From Deltaproteobacteria bacterium (GTDB lineage Bacteria; Desulfobacterota; GWC2-55-46; JADFVP01), in contig JAJCZH010000016.1 of the NCBI GenBank assembly GCA_029262515.1, positions 1 to 62,380 on the forward strand: a DNA stretch of 62,380 nucleotides, read 5' to 3'. Position numbers and translations under genes: made by a program. Below are positions 1 through 8,073 of the stretch, piece by piece (positions within the stretch are counted from its first letter, which is position 1; the number at the start of each line of letters is the position of its first letter). The notes under the pieces are model-generated. The model was not told the origin of the DNA. It ran no database searches and saw only the letters and a program-made list of their open reading frames with translations.

Positions 1-73
1 AAATATTGTCGCACCGCCTCATGCGCTCCAGGCACATCTGTTTGAACGCCTTCGAATGTCTTTTATTAGCCAC
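1..73 (-). CDS. IS transposase OrfA-like protein, N-terminus only
   Basis: A GTG start at 73 is preceded by a strong ribosome binding site (AGGAGGTG, plus positions 80-87) at six bases' spacing. About 24 codons are visible before the edge, giving an N-terminus rich in Lys/Arg with KRHSKAFKQMCLERMRR. That pattern (KRxSxxFK followed by a helix) is the usual opening of the helix-turn-helix OrfA of IS3-type transposases. The rest is outside the window, so family and integrity are uncertain. Confidence 0.5.
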   Translation of the reverse strand, partial: MANKRHSKAFKQMCLERMRRCDNI

Positions 74-139
74 TTGAAACACCTCCTATGTGTGACAAGT
101 GTGACATATTTTACTGTCTCAAAACAGGGGGGCAGTCCA
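1..139 (-). mobile_element. End of an IS3-like insertion sequence (partial)
   Basis: The start of a transposase OrfA lies on the minus strand and runs off the left edge of the window. Upstream of it, ending near 139, is a sequence reading TGGACTGCCCCC followed by TGTTTTGAGACAG on the minus strand. That layout (TG start, C-rich terminal repeat, then a short leader and a ribosome binding site) is typical of IS3-family left ends. The exact boundary and any target duplication cannot be fixed from one end. Confidence 0.5.
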
Positions 140-195
140 GCGGTTCTTGAAATGACCAAAGGGCTTGACATAAATGCCAAACCCCTTGATTTATT

Positions 196-271
196 TGGTG
201 GGCCGCGCAGGGATCGAACCTGCGACCCGCTGATTAAGAGTCAGCTGCTCTTCCAACTGAGCTAGCGGCCC
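196..271 (-). tRNA. tRNA-Lys (CTT)
   Basis: The minus strand folds as a full cloverleaf of 76 nt with encoded CCA. The acceptor stem is GGGCCGC/GCGGCCC with discriminator A, the T-loop is TTCGATC, and the anticodon loop CTCTTAA gives anticodon CTT, reading AAG. It lies next to the IS end and in the same orientation as the following tRNA-Arg. Confidence 0.95.
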
Positions 272-383
272 GTCAAAATAAAATAATTCCCTTCGTTAGT
301 TACCACAACAAAAATAAAAGTCTCAAGAGCGACCCGTAAAGTGCCGAGATAAAGTAAGCAACAGAGGCATAAATCATCCTCTC

Positions 384-459
384 TGGTGCGCCTGAGAGGA
401 TTTGAACCTCCGACCCTCGGCTTCGGAGGCCGATGCTCTATCCACTGAGCTACAGGCGC
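384..459 (-). tRNA. tRNA-Arg (CCG)
   Basis: A 76-nt cloverleaf on the minus strand with encoded CCA. The acceptor stem is GCGCCTG/CAGGCGC, the T-loop TTCAAAT, and the anticodon loop CTCCGAA gives anticodon CCG, reading CGG. It is upstream of tRNA-Lys in transcription order and probably cotranscribed with it. Confidence 0.95.
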
Positions 460-474
460 TCTGACCGATTATTA

Positions 475-503
475 AAGGTATAAGAAAAACCGAGCCATGT
501 CAA
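475..503 (-). promoter_or_regulatory. Likely sigma-70 promoter of the tRNA-Arg/tRNA-Lys pair
   Basis: On the minus strand a perfect -35 TTGACA (plus 498-503) is followed by TATACC at 15 bases' spacing (or TACCTT at 17), just upstream of tRNA-Arg. Confidence 0.5.
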
Positions 504-671
504 GAGATTCCGTGTCGGTCTGTTGCAACCCATCTCCAGAGCGAACTGGACTTAAACATTTAACGTCTCTATACATTAAATCTCCCAAGATGGTGTGCTC
601 TGACTACACCAAACAGAAGCACCTTAACCGGTTCTCCATTTTACTGTAATACGATAAAACCTGATAAGTCT

Positions 672-3050
672 ATGAATATCAATAAAAGCCTCCACTCGAA
701 AATACTCTTTCTTCTCATCGGCCTTATGACCATAGGCGTTGTTATCTCTATCTTATGGGAGCTGAAAAACAGAGAAAAGGAACTTCTGGGCGAAAAGCTG
801 CGCGCATCCCATTTCGTTGCACAACCTATCCTCAATGCTATCTACAAAGATATGCTCGAAGAACGTGCAGACATGGCTCGTCATCTTATAGGAGCACTGG
901 GCAATATCGACGGCCTCTCAATACAAATTATCAGGAGCAACGGTGTAGAACAGGCATTTAAGGACTTGAAGACCATTGAGGCTGTTAAAGAAGAGTTTGG
1001 CGAGATCAAGCCGGAGTGGTTAGCAGACCACCCCGACGAGCCGATCAATATAGCAAAAGGCATTGAGACTGCAAGTTTCAAAGAGGCCTTCAATAACTTC
1101 AAGACAGACTGGAGTATGGGACCGGTCTACTATGTGGAGAAGAGTGAACGGGTGCCGATCTTCACCTACCTCCAGCCTATAGAGAAGAAGGCAAAGTGCA
1201 ACAGTTGCCATACGGTCAAGGGGGCGAGGGGAATACTCATGATTACTACCCCGCTTGATAATATGTATACCATCCTGTACAAGCACAGAAACCAGTGGGT
1301 ACTTTCGGGAATACTGGCAATCGTCGGCGGAGCGGCTCTACTTTCACTTCTGATTCGTAGATCTATAACCGGGCCTATTAAAAGGAATGTCGAAGTTATA
1401 AAACGGATCGCCGAAGGTGGCGGAAGCATCAAAGAGCGTGTTACAAAAACCTCTGACGATGAGATCGGTTATCTTACCGACGCCTTCAACAGCATGCTGG
1501 ACACGCTTGAAAAACGGGCGGAAGAGAACGAGCGCCTCTTCCGCCTGGTAACCAAGAGTAAAACAGAGTGGGTCGCGACCTTCGATGCCATTCAGGACCT
1601 TATTTCTATTCACGATACGGATAACAGGATACTGAAGGTGAATATGGCGCTGGCAAAAAAATACAACACTACTCCAGAAGAACTTATCGGTAGAGAGTGT
1701 GGCGACCTCTTCTTTAGACAGGGAGAAGCAGACACTTTATGCCCGCACAAGATTACGCTCGCTACATGCAAGGTCGCAGACGCTGATTACGACAACCTGA
1801 CAATCGAAGGCTCATACAATATAACCACCTTCCCGGTACTCGACAATAACGGTATAGCCTGGGCAACAGTCCACATTATCAGAGACATAACTCATGAGAA
1901 ACTTCTCGGAGAGCAACTTCTTCATGCTGAAAAACTTTCAACCGTGGGCAAACTGGTAGCCGGGATTGCCCACGAACTGAACAACCCGCTTATGGGTATC
2001 ATGGGCTTTTCACAGATACTCATGGACATGCCGGGAGATAAAAAAGTCGAAGACGTAAAAGATAAGATCGGAAAGATATACCACGAATCCATGAGGACCG
2101 CCAAGATAGTTAAAAATCTGCTTACTTTTGCCAGGGCGAGCAAGACAGAGCGCGAATACCACGATATAAACAGTATCATCAACAAGACTTTTGAGATGAA
2201 AGAGTACTCTTTAAAAGCGAACAACATCACATTCAGCCTCGACCTGGAAAATAAGCTACCAAAGAGCATGGTAGATATCTACCAGATGCAGCAGGTCTTC
2301 ATAAACATAATAAACAATTCTGAAGACGCAATGGTAGAGCATAAGGGTAAAGGAAGTATCCTTGTCACTACCCGGACTCAGAACAATAATATAAACATCA
2401 CCTTTAAGGATGACGGACCTGGGGTACCGCAAGACATCATCCGCAAGGTCTTCGACCCCTTCTTCACTACAAAGGAAGTCGGAAAAGGCACCGGACTCGG
2501 GCTCTCGATCACGCACGGCATAATTACCGAACATGATGGAACCATTAACATAACTAAAGGTGCGAACGGCGGGGCCCTGATTACCATGGAACTGCCTATA
2601 CTGAAACCCGAGTCATGGACACAGTCTAAAGGGACGGTAGAGCAGAACAGCACTAAAGCCGGAAACAGCATGGCCGAACAGAGCAACAAACGGGTCCTGG
2701 TCGTGGACGATGAAAAGTCGATACGCGAGACATTGGCAGGGCTTCTGAGCGGCAAGGGTTTTGTGGTACAGACCGCACGAGACGGCCGTGAGGCGCTTGA
2801 GGCATTGAAAGAGACTCGTTTCGCACTCATGATATTCGATATAAAGATGCCCGGAGTCAGCGGTATTGAACTGCACAGAGAGATCATAAAGAGGCATCCG
2901 TACCTCAAAGGCCACCTGATTGCAGTAACCGGGGACGTCTTCAGCTCAGACGTAAAAGCCTTTCTCGCTACCACCAAATGCCCGTACTTCCTAAAACCGT
3001 TTGAACTAAAAAAGATGATGGGCCTCATAAATAGCATCATCGGCGATTGA
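672..3050 (+). CDS. Haem-binding hybrid sensor histidine kinase/response regulator
   Basis: A 792-residue membrane-bound hybrid kinase. Visible in order: a membrane segment (about 10-30); a periplasmic sensor region with a c-type haem site C-N-S-C-H (C176-H180), as in DUF3365/Tll0287-like sensors; a second membrane segment (about 209-229); a HAMP linker; and a PAS domain (about 295-410). These are followed by a HisKA domain with phospho-acceptor H434 (GIAHELNNP), a HATPase domain with N box (NIINNSEDA), G1 (DDGPGVP) and G2 (GKGTGLGLSI) boxes, and a C-terminal receiver with phospho-acceptor D723 (FDIKMPG). It probably senses redox state, a small gas or a ligand through haem and relays phosphate to its own receiver. 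No separate DNA-binding regulator is adjacent, so the output partner is unknown. No clear promoter or strong Shine-Dalgarno sequence is visible. Confidence 0.93.
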   Translation: MNINKSLHSKILFLLIGLMTIGVVISILWELKNREKELLGEKLRASHFVAQPILNAIYKDMLEERADMARHLIGALGNIDGLSIQIIRSNGVEQAFKDLKTIEAVKEEFGEIKPEWLADHPDEPINIAKGIETASFKEAFNNFKTDWSMGPVYYVEKSERVPIFTYLQPIEKKAKCNSCHTVKGARGILMITTPLDNMYTILYKHRNQWVLSGILAIVGGAALLSLLIRRSITGPIKRNVEVIKRIAEGGGSIKERVTKTSDDEIGYLTDAFNSMLDTLEKRAEENERLFRLVTKSKTEWVATFDAIQDLISIHDTDNRILKVNMALAKKYNTTPEELIGRECGDLFFRQGEADTLCPHKITLATCKVADADYDNLTIEGSYNITTFPVLDNNGIAWATVHIIRDITHEKLLGEQLLHAEKLSTVGKLVAGIAHELNNPLMGIMGFSQILMDMPGDKKVEDVKDKIGKIYHESMRTAKIVKNLLTFARASKTEREYHDINSIINKTFEMKEYSLKANNITFSLDLENKLPKSMVDIYQMQQVFINIINNSEDAMVEHKGKGSILVTTRTQNNNINITFKDDGPGVPQDIIRKVFDPFFTTKEVGKGTGLGLSITHGIITEHDGTINITKGANGGALITMELPILKPESWTQSKGTVEQNSTKAGNSMAEQSNKRVLVVDDEKSIRETLAGLLSGKGFVVQTARDGREALEALKETRFALMIFDIKMPGVSGIELHREIIKRHPYLKGHLIAVTGDVFSSDVKAFLATTKCPYFLKPFELKKMMGLINSIIGD

Positions 3051-3198
3051 TTTCGCACAGAGCCCACCTGTAACTAACCGGGGCCGACCTCCCTTTGCGT
3101 TATTAATCTGCACTCTGGACTCAAACCCACAAAATCTACTATAATCACTCTTATAAGTTCAAAAAACGCTGCTCTTCAAATGACAGGGGTAGGACGAG

Positions 3199-3897
3199 TT
3201 GAATATTTCGGTCATAATACCGTCACTGAACGAAGCTGAAAACATAACAGAGACTGTTCGCTCCATAGGCCCGGACACCGAGGTAATCGTAGTGGACGGT
3301 GGCAGTACCGACTCCACGGTAACCGTGGCAAAGGAACTCGGCGCCAATGTGATCTCCTCAGAGCAAGGCCGGGGCACGCAGATGGATACCGGAGCAGGGG
3401 TCTCAACCGGCGACGTGCTGCTCTTTTTGCATGCGGATACGGCACTGCCACCCTCGTGGCAAGAGCTGGTCAACGAGGCGCTGGAACAACCCGGGGCAAT
3501 CGGGGGCGCTTTCCAGCTTTATATCGATTCCGGAAGAAGAGCCCTGTCGATTGTTGCGGCCGGGGCAAACCTCAGGGCGCGCTTGCTCGGGCTAATCTAT
3601 GGGGATCAGGCGATCTTCGCAAAGAGAAGCGCCTTCTTTGCGGCCGGCGGCTTCGCTAAACTCCCCTTGATGGAAGACGTATATTGTGTTAAAAAATTAA
3701 GGAAACTCGGACGTATAGTGCTGGTAGATGCATCGGTAAGCACATCGGCTCGCAGATGGGCCGGTGAGAGTATTCTGCGCACTACACTTAGAAACTGGCT
3801 GCTGGTCTCACTCTACTTTGTCGGCATTTCGCCGGCAAAGCTTCACAAACGTTATTATCAGAACAGAACCGTAGCGCCTAGGGGGCTACATAAATAA
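3199..3897 (+). CDS. Family 2 glycosyltransferase, TIGR04283 type (arsenosugar-biosynthesis-like)
   Basis: A 232-residue GT-A glycosyltransferase. The N-terminus ISVIIPSLNEAENI and the nucleotide/metal region VVDGGSTDST, then FLHADT, match GT2 enzymes, and the whole protein resembles the short TIGR04283 group named for arsenosugar biosynthesis (features such as QGRGTQM and GDQAIF). The only plausible start is TTG at 3199, preceded by an AGGGGTAGGA-like Shine-Dalgarno sequence. The family is often found with the radical SAM enzyme ArsS, but no such partner is present here, so the acceptor sugar is unknown. It stands alone between the sensor kinase and the aldolase. Confidence 0.85.
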   Translation: MNISVIIPSLNEAENITETVRSIGPDTEVIVVDGGSTDSTVTVAKELGANVISSEQGRGTQMDTGAGVSTGDVLLFLHADTALPPSWQELVNEALEQPGAIGGAFQLYIDSGRRALSIVAAGANLRARLLGLIYGDQAIFAKRSAFFAAGGFAKLPLMEDVYCVKKLRKLGRIVLVDASVSTSARRWAGESILRTTLRNWLLVSLYFVGISPAKLHKRYYQNRTVAPRGLHK

Positions 3898-3942
3898 AAT
3901 TACTATTTTCTTCCATTATAAAGACTTTTAAAAGGGGGATGT

Positions 3943-5289
3943 ATGGAGCTGTTCGATTCTATAAGCGGTCTTTACCGACATATTGATAACTCCGTAGAGG
4001 AGGCCAGGGGGGGCGTACAGGTCTTCGATGCCGAGAGGCTGAGAAGCACCGACATAGACGGTATAGTCTATAACGCAGTCTTCAATGCCGCCGAAGAGAT
4101 CAGAGACGAAGCGCGCAGGATTATACGCCTTTGCGCTGCGGACATCGGCATAAAATCGGCCTCTATACAGGGACTCTACGACGCGATGGGAGCGCGCGAG
4201 TGCGGCGGCTTTACCGTACCGGCAATAAACATCCGGGGTATAACCTACGATGTGGCCCGCGCTATCTTCCGCTCCGCCGCCAAGCATAACTCCGGAGCCT
4301 TTCTCTTTGAAATAGCGAAGAGCGAAATCGGGTATACCGACCAGAGACCTGCCGAGTACACGGCATGCTGCCTCGCAGCAGCCATTAAAGAGGGGTGGAA
4401 GGGCCCGGTCTTCATCCAGGCAGACCACTTTCAGGTCAATGCTAAGAATTTCGCCGAAAACCCTCAAGAAGAGACCGAGTCGCTTAAGAGCCTTATAAAG
4501 GAGGCCCTCGACGCCCACTTCTACAATATTGACATAGACGCCTCAACGACCGTGGACCTCTCAAAACCGACGATAAAAGAGCAGCAGACCTCGAACTACG
4601 AAATGACCGCACTGCTGACAGAGTTTATCCGCGCAAACGAGCCCGAAGGCATTACGGTATCGGTCGGCGGAGAGATCGGCGAAGTAGGTAAAAAGAACTC
4701 TACTGAGGAGGAATTGAGGGCCTTTATGGACGGTTACCTTGAGAGCCTTAAAGAAGGCGTCACCGGCATCTCCAAGATCAGTATCCAGACCGGCACATCG
4801 CACGGCGGCGTGGCGCTGCCTGACGGCTCTATAGCCTCTGTCAAGGTTGACTTCGATACCATCGAGAAGCTCGACAAGATCTCAAAGGAGGCGTACGGCC
4901 TCGGCGGTGTAGTGCAGCACGGCGCTTCCACCCTGCCCGATGACGCCTTTCATGTCTTCCCGGAACGGGGAACCGCAGAGGTGCACCTTGCAACCGGTTT
5001 CCAGAACATGATCTACGAGAGCGGAGCCTTCCCAAAAGAGCTGCTGGACGAAATCTACACCCACCTCAAAGAGAAGCACTCCGATGAGCGAAAAGAGGAA
5101 GACACCGACGAGCAGTTCTACTACAAGACCCGTAAGAAAGGCTTCGGGCCCTTCAAGCAGAGGATGTGGGACCTCGACGACGAGATAAAAGAAACCATCG
5201 GGAAAGAGTTAGAAGAACGCTTCGACAGCCTCTTCACCAAGCTCAACGCAATCAACACGATAGAGCACGTCACAAAGACGGTCGGCTGA
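3943..5289 (+). CDS. Class II fructose-bisphosphate aldolase-family protein (long form)
   Basis: A 448-residue zinc aldolase-fold protein. It would catalyse reversible aldol cleavage of a sugar bisphosphate. Candidate metal ligands are H162 (QADHF), H287 (TSHGG) and H326 (VQHGAS), each in a context typical of class II aldolases; the VSVGGEIGEVG strand also fits. Compared with ordinary enzymes of about 300-350 residues it has an N-terminal extension of about 60 residues and a C-terminal acidic/basic tail of about 70. Such long forms are known in diverse bacteria, but their exact substrate is less certain. The start ATG has a good AAAGGGGG ribosome binding site. EF-P follows after 33 bases, so the two may be cotranscribed. 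Confidence 0.85.
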   Translation: MELFDSISGLYRHIDNSVEEARGGVQVFDAERLRSTDIDGIVYNAVFNAAEEIRDEARRIIRLCAADIGIKSASIQGLYDAMGARECGGFTVPAINIRGITYDVARAIFRSAAKHNSGAFLFEIAKSEIGYTDQRPAEYTACCLAAAIKEGWKGPVFIQADHFQVNAKNFAENPQEETESLKSLIKEALDAHFYNIDIDASTTVDLSKPTIKEQQTSNYEMTALLTEFIRANEPEGITVSVGGEIGEVGKKNSTEEELRAFMDGYLESLKEGVTGISKISIQTGTSHGGVALPDGSIASVKVDFDTIEKLDKISKEAYGLGGVVQHGASTLPDDAFHVFPERGTAEVHLATGFQNMIYESGAFPKELLDEIYTHLKEKHSDERKEEDTDEQFYYKTRKKGFGPFKQRMWDLDDEIKETIGKELEERFDSLFTKLNAINTIEHVTKTVG

Positions 5290-5322
5290 AAAACTTAAAA
5301 AGCAGAAACGGGGTTTGAATAG

Positions 5323-5889
5323 ATGATAGTAGCAACACAGGTACGGGCCGGAATGACCATACTGCACAATAACGAACCGCACACAGTGCTCACGGTTTCG
5401 CATATAACTCCAGGCAAGGGCCGCGGCATGGTCTCTTCAAAGCTGAGAAACTTAAAGACCGGGTCCACCACCGAGTACCGCTTCCGCTCCGACGAAAAGG
5501 TAGAGAAAGCCCGGCTCGAACAGCGCGAGATGGATTATCTCTACAACGACACCGCGGGTTACCACTTTATGGACAGCGCCACCTATGAACAGATTTCTCT
5601 CAACGCAGACCTGCTCGGTGATAATGTCTACTACCTTACAGAGAGTATCAAGTTCGTGGTCGAGTTCTACGACGGTACTCCTGTAGGCGTTGAGGCTCCA
5701 AAGGTGGTCGAGCTAAAAGTAATCGAGACCGCCCCCAGACTCAAGGGCGCAACCGCCACAGCATCGCAAAAACCTGCTACGCTAGAGACAGGGCTCGTCG
5801 TTAACGTTCCGGACTTCATAGAGACCGATACCATAGTACGGATAGATACCGTGGAGTGCAAGTACCTCGACCGGGCAAAGTCCGACTAA
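5323..5889 (+). CDS. efp: Translation elongation factor P
   Basis: A 188-residue EF-P, the usual length. It binds stalled ribosomes between the P and E sites and relieves arrest at polyproline stretches. The N-terminal KOW-like domain carries the tip loop TPGKGRG, with Lys32 in the position of the modified lysine; two OB-fold domains follow, ending near VRIDTVECKYLDR. I see no EpmA or EpmB gene beside it, so the modification route cannot be judged. It follows the aldolase gene closely and is closed by the hairpin at 5996-6048. Confidence 0.93.
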   Translation: MIVATQVRAGMTILHNNEPHTVLTVSHITPGKGRGMVSSKLRNLKTGSTTEYRFRSDEKVEKARLEQREMDYLYNDTAGYHFMDSATYEQISLNADLLGDNVYYLTESIKFVVEFYDGTPVGVEAPKVVELKVIETAPRLKGATATASQKPATLETGLVVNVPDFIETDTIVRIDTVECKYLDRAKSD

Positions 5890-5891
5890 GA

Positions 5892-5990
5892 AAGTCCGAA
5901 CAAAAAATACTCTTGGAGCATATTCCCTCCACGCCCGGACTCTATATAATAAAGTACGCACGGGCAGAGGTGCTCTATATGAACAGTACA
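5892..5990 (+). pseudogene. Decayed copy of the uvrC 5' end (GIY-YIG fragment)
   Basis: Between efp and uvrC, one frame (codons from 5892) reads KSEQKILLEHIPSTPGLYII and then K-Y-A-R-A-E-V-L-Y-M. It aligns without gaps to UvrC from IL(K)KIPSRPGVYIMK to GARGEVLYI. At the DNA level 5921-5980 and the matching part of uvrC (about 6143-6202) agree at about four bases in five, including an identical block GAGGTGCTCTATAT. There is no start or ribosome binding site, and similarity ends before the efp terminator hairpin. I infer a partial duplication or a fragment of a second GIY-YIG gene that has decayed. Confidence 0.7.
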
Positions 5991-5995
5991 AAGAC

Positions 5996-6048
5996 GGCCC
6001 GCCCTGCGAAACACGGATAAAAACGCAGACGCGGGCCTTATTTAATTT
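5996..6048 (+). terminator. Terminator-like hairpin after efp
   Basis: GGCCCGC-c-CTGCG pairs with CGCAG-ac-GCGGGCC across a 15-base loop (5996-6008 with 6024-6037), followed by a T-rich stretch TTATTTAATTT. It separates efp and the uvrC-like relic from uvrC. Confidence 0.65.
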
Positions 6049-6086
6049 CCATCTAAAAACAGCACAAGCTCTGCCATTACCTTGCT

Positions 6087-8009
6087 ATGACCAAAAAAAT
6101 AGAAAAAGAGAGTCCTGTAGAGGACATCTTAAAGAAGATCCCCTCCAGGCCCGGAGTCTATATAATGAAGGGCGCGCGAGGTGAGGTGCTCTATATCGGC
6201 AAGGCGAAGAGCCTCAAGTCCCGCGTGCGCTCCTACTTCCTGTCCGGCTCCGGAGATACCCGTTATGCTGTCAAGTTTCTCGCTACCAGAGTTAAAGATA
6301 TAGACTACATAGTCACGGCCAACGAAAAGGAGGCCCTGCTGTTAGAGGATACCCTCTTAAAGAAGCATAAACCGAGATACAATATAAGGCTCAAGGACTC
6401 AAAGACCTATGTGCGCATAAAGCTGACCATGACCGAAGAGTTTCCGCGTATACTCGTAACACGTACGGTGCGCGCCGACGGCTCGCGCTACTTCGGTCCC
6501 TATACTTCAGCCCGCGCCGTACGCGACACGATAAAGTTTATCCGCAGGATATTTCCGCTTCGCACCTGCTCCAACTCATTCTTTAAAAACAGAACTCGCC
6601 CATGCCTCGACTACCAGCTAGGTATCTGCGCGGCCCCGGCCGTGGGGCTTATCTCCAAAGAGGAGTACCAAACCCTGGTGAACGCCGCCGTACTCTTCCT
6701 GGAAGGCAAGAACAACGAACTGGTGCGCGCATTGAAGAACAAGATGAGCTCGGAGGCTGAGGCGCAAAGGTTCGAGGAGGCGGCCAGAACCCGGGATCAG
6801 ATAGAAGCGATAAAGACGATGCTCGAAACACAGCGCGTGGTCTCCGACTCTCCGGTCGAGTACGATATATTCGTAGTAGCAAGAGACTCAAATAGACTCT
6901 CCATAGAGGCGCTCGGCGTACGCGCCGGAAGGCTCGTTAGCGCAGAAGCGCACATCTTCGATGACGTCGGTTTTTCGGACTCCGAGCTGCTCGGCTCCTT
7001 CGTAACCGAGTACTACCGCAGCGGCAGATATGTGCCCGGAGAAATCCTTCTGCAAGACCAGGTCACCGAACGGACACTCTTGATCGACTGGCTCTCTGAA
7101 AAAGCTAAAAGAAGAGTACGAATAAGCGTACCGAAAAAAGGCAAAAAAGTACAACTCGTCTCCATGGCCAGAGAGAACGCATCTGAGGCACTGAGAAAGA
7201 GAACAGAAGATGAGTCCAAAGAGAGCGATACGATTGACGGGCTGAAGAGCCGTCTGAGGCTCACAAACCGCCCGGTCCGCATAGAGGCCTTCGACATATC
7301 GAACCTAGGCTCTAGTGACTGCGTTGGAGCCATGGTCTCTTTTGTCAACGGCAAAGCGGACAAGAGTTGCTACAGGCTCTTCAAGATAAAGGATGTAAAG
7401 GGACCGGACGACTACGCAATGATGCGCGAGGTGCTCTCAAGGCGGTACGGTAAGAGTACGAAAAAAGCTGCGGGAAAAAACAAAAAAGACGCCGCTCCCC
7501 TTCCACTCCCCTCAATGATACTGATGGACGGTGGCAAGGGACAGTTGAGCGTCGCGGTAAGGGTACTTGCGGAACTCGGCATTGAGGGTATCGACATCGC
7601 CGCGCTCGCCAAAGAACGGGGGTCGTTGGAAGACTTTAGAGGGCGCACAAAGAGTACCGGTTATAAAGGCGAGCGGGTCTTCAGGCCCGGAGTAAAAGAT
7701 CCCATACTTTTAAAAGAGGGCTCGAAACCGGATCTGCTTCTAAGGCGCATACGGGACGAAGTACATCGTTTTGCAATAACATACCAGAGAAAACTGAGAG
7801 GCAAGTCTGCTATTCGCTCAACGCTCGATACCGTTGCCGGCATCGGCAAAGAGAGAAAACGGGCGCTCTTTGAACGTTTCGGTGATATGGACGGAATCGC
7901 GAGTGCGTCCGTAGAGGAGATAACCACAGTAAAAGGGATTACCGAAAAGATAGCAAAGAGAATAAAAGAGGAGGCCACCGTAAAACATAACGTCGATCCT
8001 GAGAAATAA
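6087..8009 (+). CDS. uvrC: UvrABC excinuclease subunit C
   Basis: A 640-residue UvrC, which makes both the 3' and 5' incisions around DNA lesions with UvrA and UvrB. The N-terminal GIY-YIG nuclease has GVY (23-25) and YIG (36-38). The cysteine region CLDYQLGICAAP follows, then a UVR helical motif near 205-240 that binds UvrB, then the RNase H-like 5' nuclease domain (EAFDISNLG, MDGGKGQL) and C-terminal helix-hairpin-helix motifs (TVAGIGKERKRAL). A Lys/Ala/Pro-rich insertion (about 455-475) lies inside the nuclease domain. The ribosome binding site is poor (no clear GGAGG before the ATG). The 5' end of this gene has a decayed duplicate just upstream. Confidence 0.96.
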   Translation: MTKKIEKESPVEDILKKIPSRPGVYIMKGARGEVLYIGKAKSLKSRVRSYFLSGSGDTRYAVKFLATRVKDIDYIVTANEKEALLLEDTLLKKHKPRYNIRLKDSKTYVRIKLTMTEEFPRILVTRTVRADGSRYFGPYTSARAVRDTIKFIRRIFPLRTCSNSFFKNRTRPCLDYQLGICAAPAVGLISKEEYQTLVNAAVLFLEGKNNELVRALKNKMSSEAEAQRFEEAARTRDQIEAIKTMLETQRVVSDSPVEYDIFVVARDSNRLSIEALGVRAGRLVSAEAHIFDDVGFSDSELLGSFVTEYYRSGRYVPGEILLQDQVTERTLLIDWLSEKAKRRVRISVPKKGKKVQLVSMARENASEALRKRTEDESKESDTIDGLKSRLRLTNRPVRIEAFDISNLGSSDCVGAMVSFVNGKADKSCYRLFKIKDVKGPDDYAMMREVLSRRYGKSTKKAAGKNKKDAAPLPLPSMILMDGGKGQLSVAVRVLAELGIEGIDIAALAKERGSLEDFRGRTKSTGYKGERVFRPGVKDPILLKEGSKPDLLLRRIRDEVHRFAITYQRKLRGKSAIRSTLDTVAGIGKERKRALFERFGDMDGIASASVEEITTVKGITEKIAKRIKEEATVKHNVDPEK

Positions 8010-8014
8010 AAAGT

Positions 8015-8049
8015 GCCGCTCCGGTCTTTTTCAACCGAAGCGGCTCTTT
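8015..8049. terminator. Bidirectional terminator between uvrC and the phosphomannomutase gene
   Basis: GCCGCTCCGGT pairs with ACCG-AAGCGGC (8015-8025 with 8034-8044, one mismatch/bulge) and is followed by TCTTT. It lies between convergent genes. Confidence 0.75.
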
Positions 8050-8073
8050 AAACCTGCCACGTACTTACCCGGC

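Noticed and set aside
56-265. 69-codon plus-strand frame across the IS end and tRNA-Lys
   Set aside because: It reads through the antisense of tRNA-Lys and of the transposase start; the Pro/Arg-rich end is the usual false product of tRNA regions.
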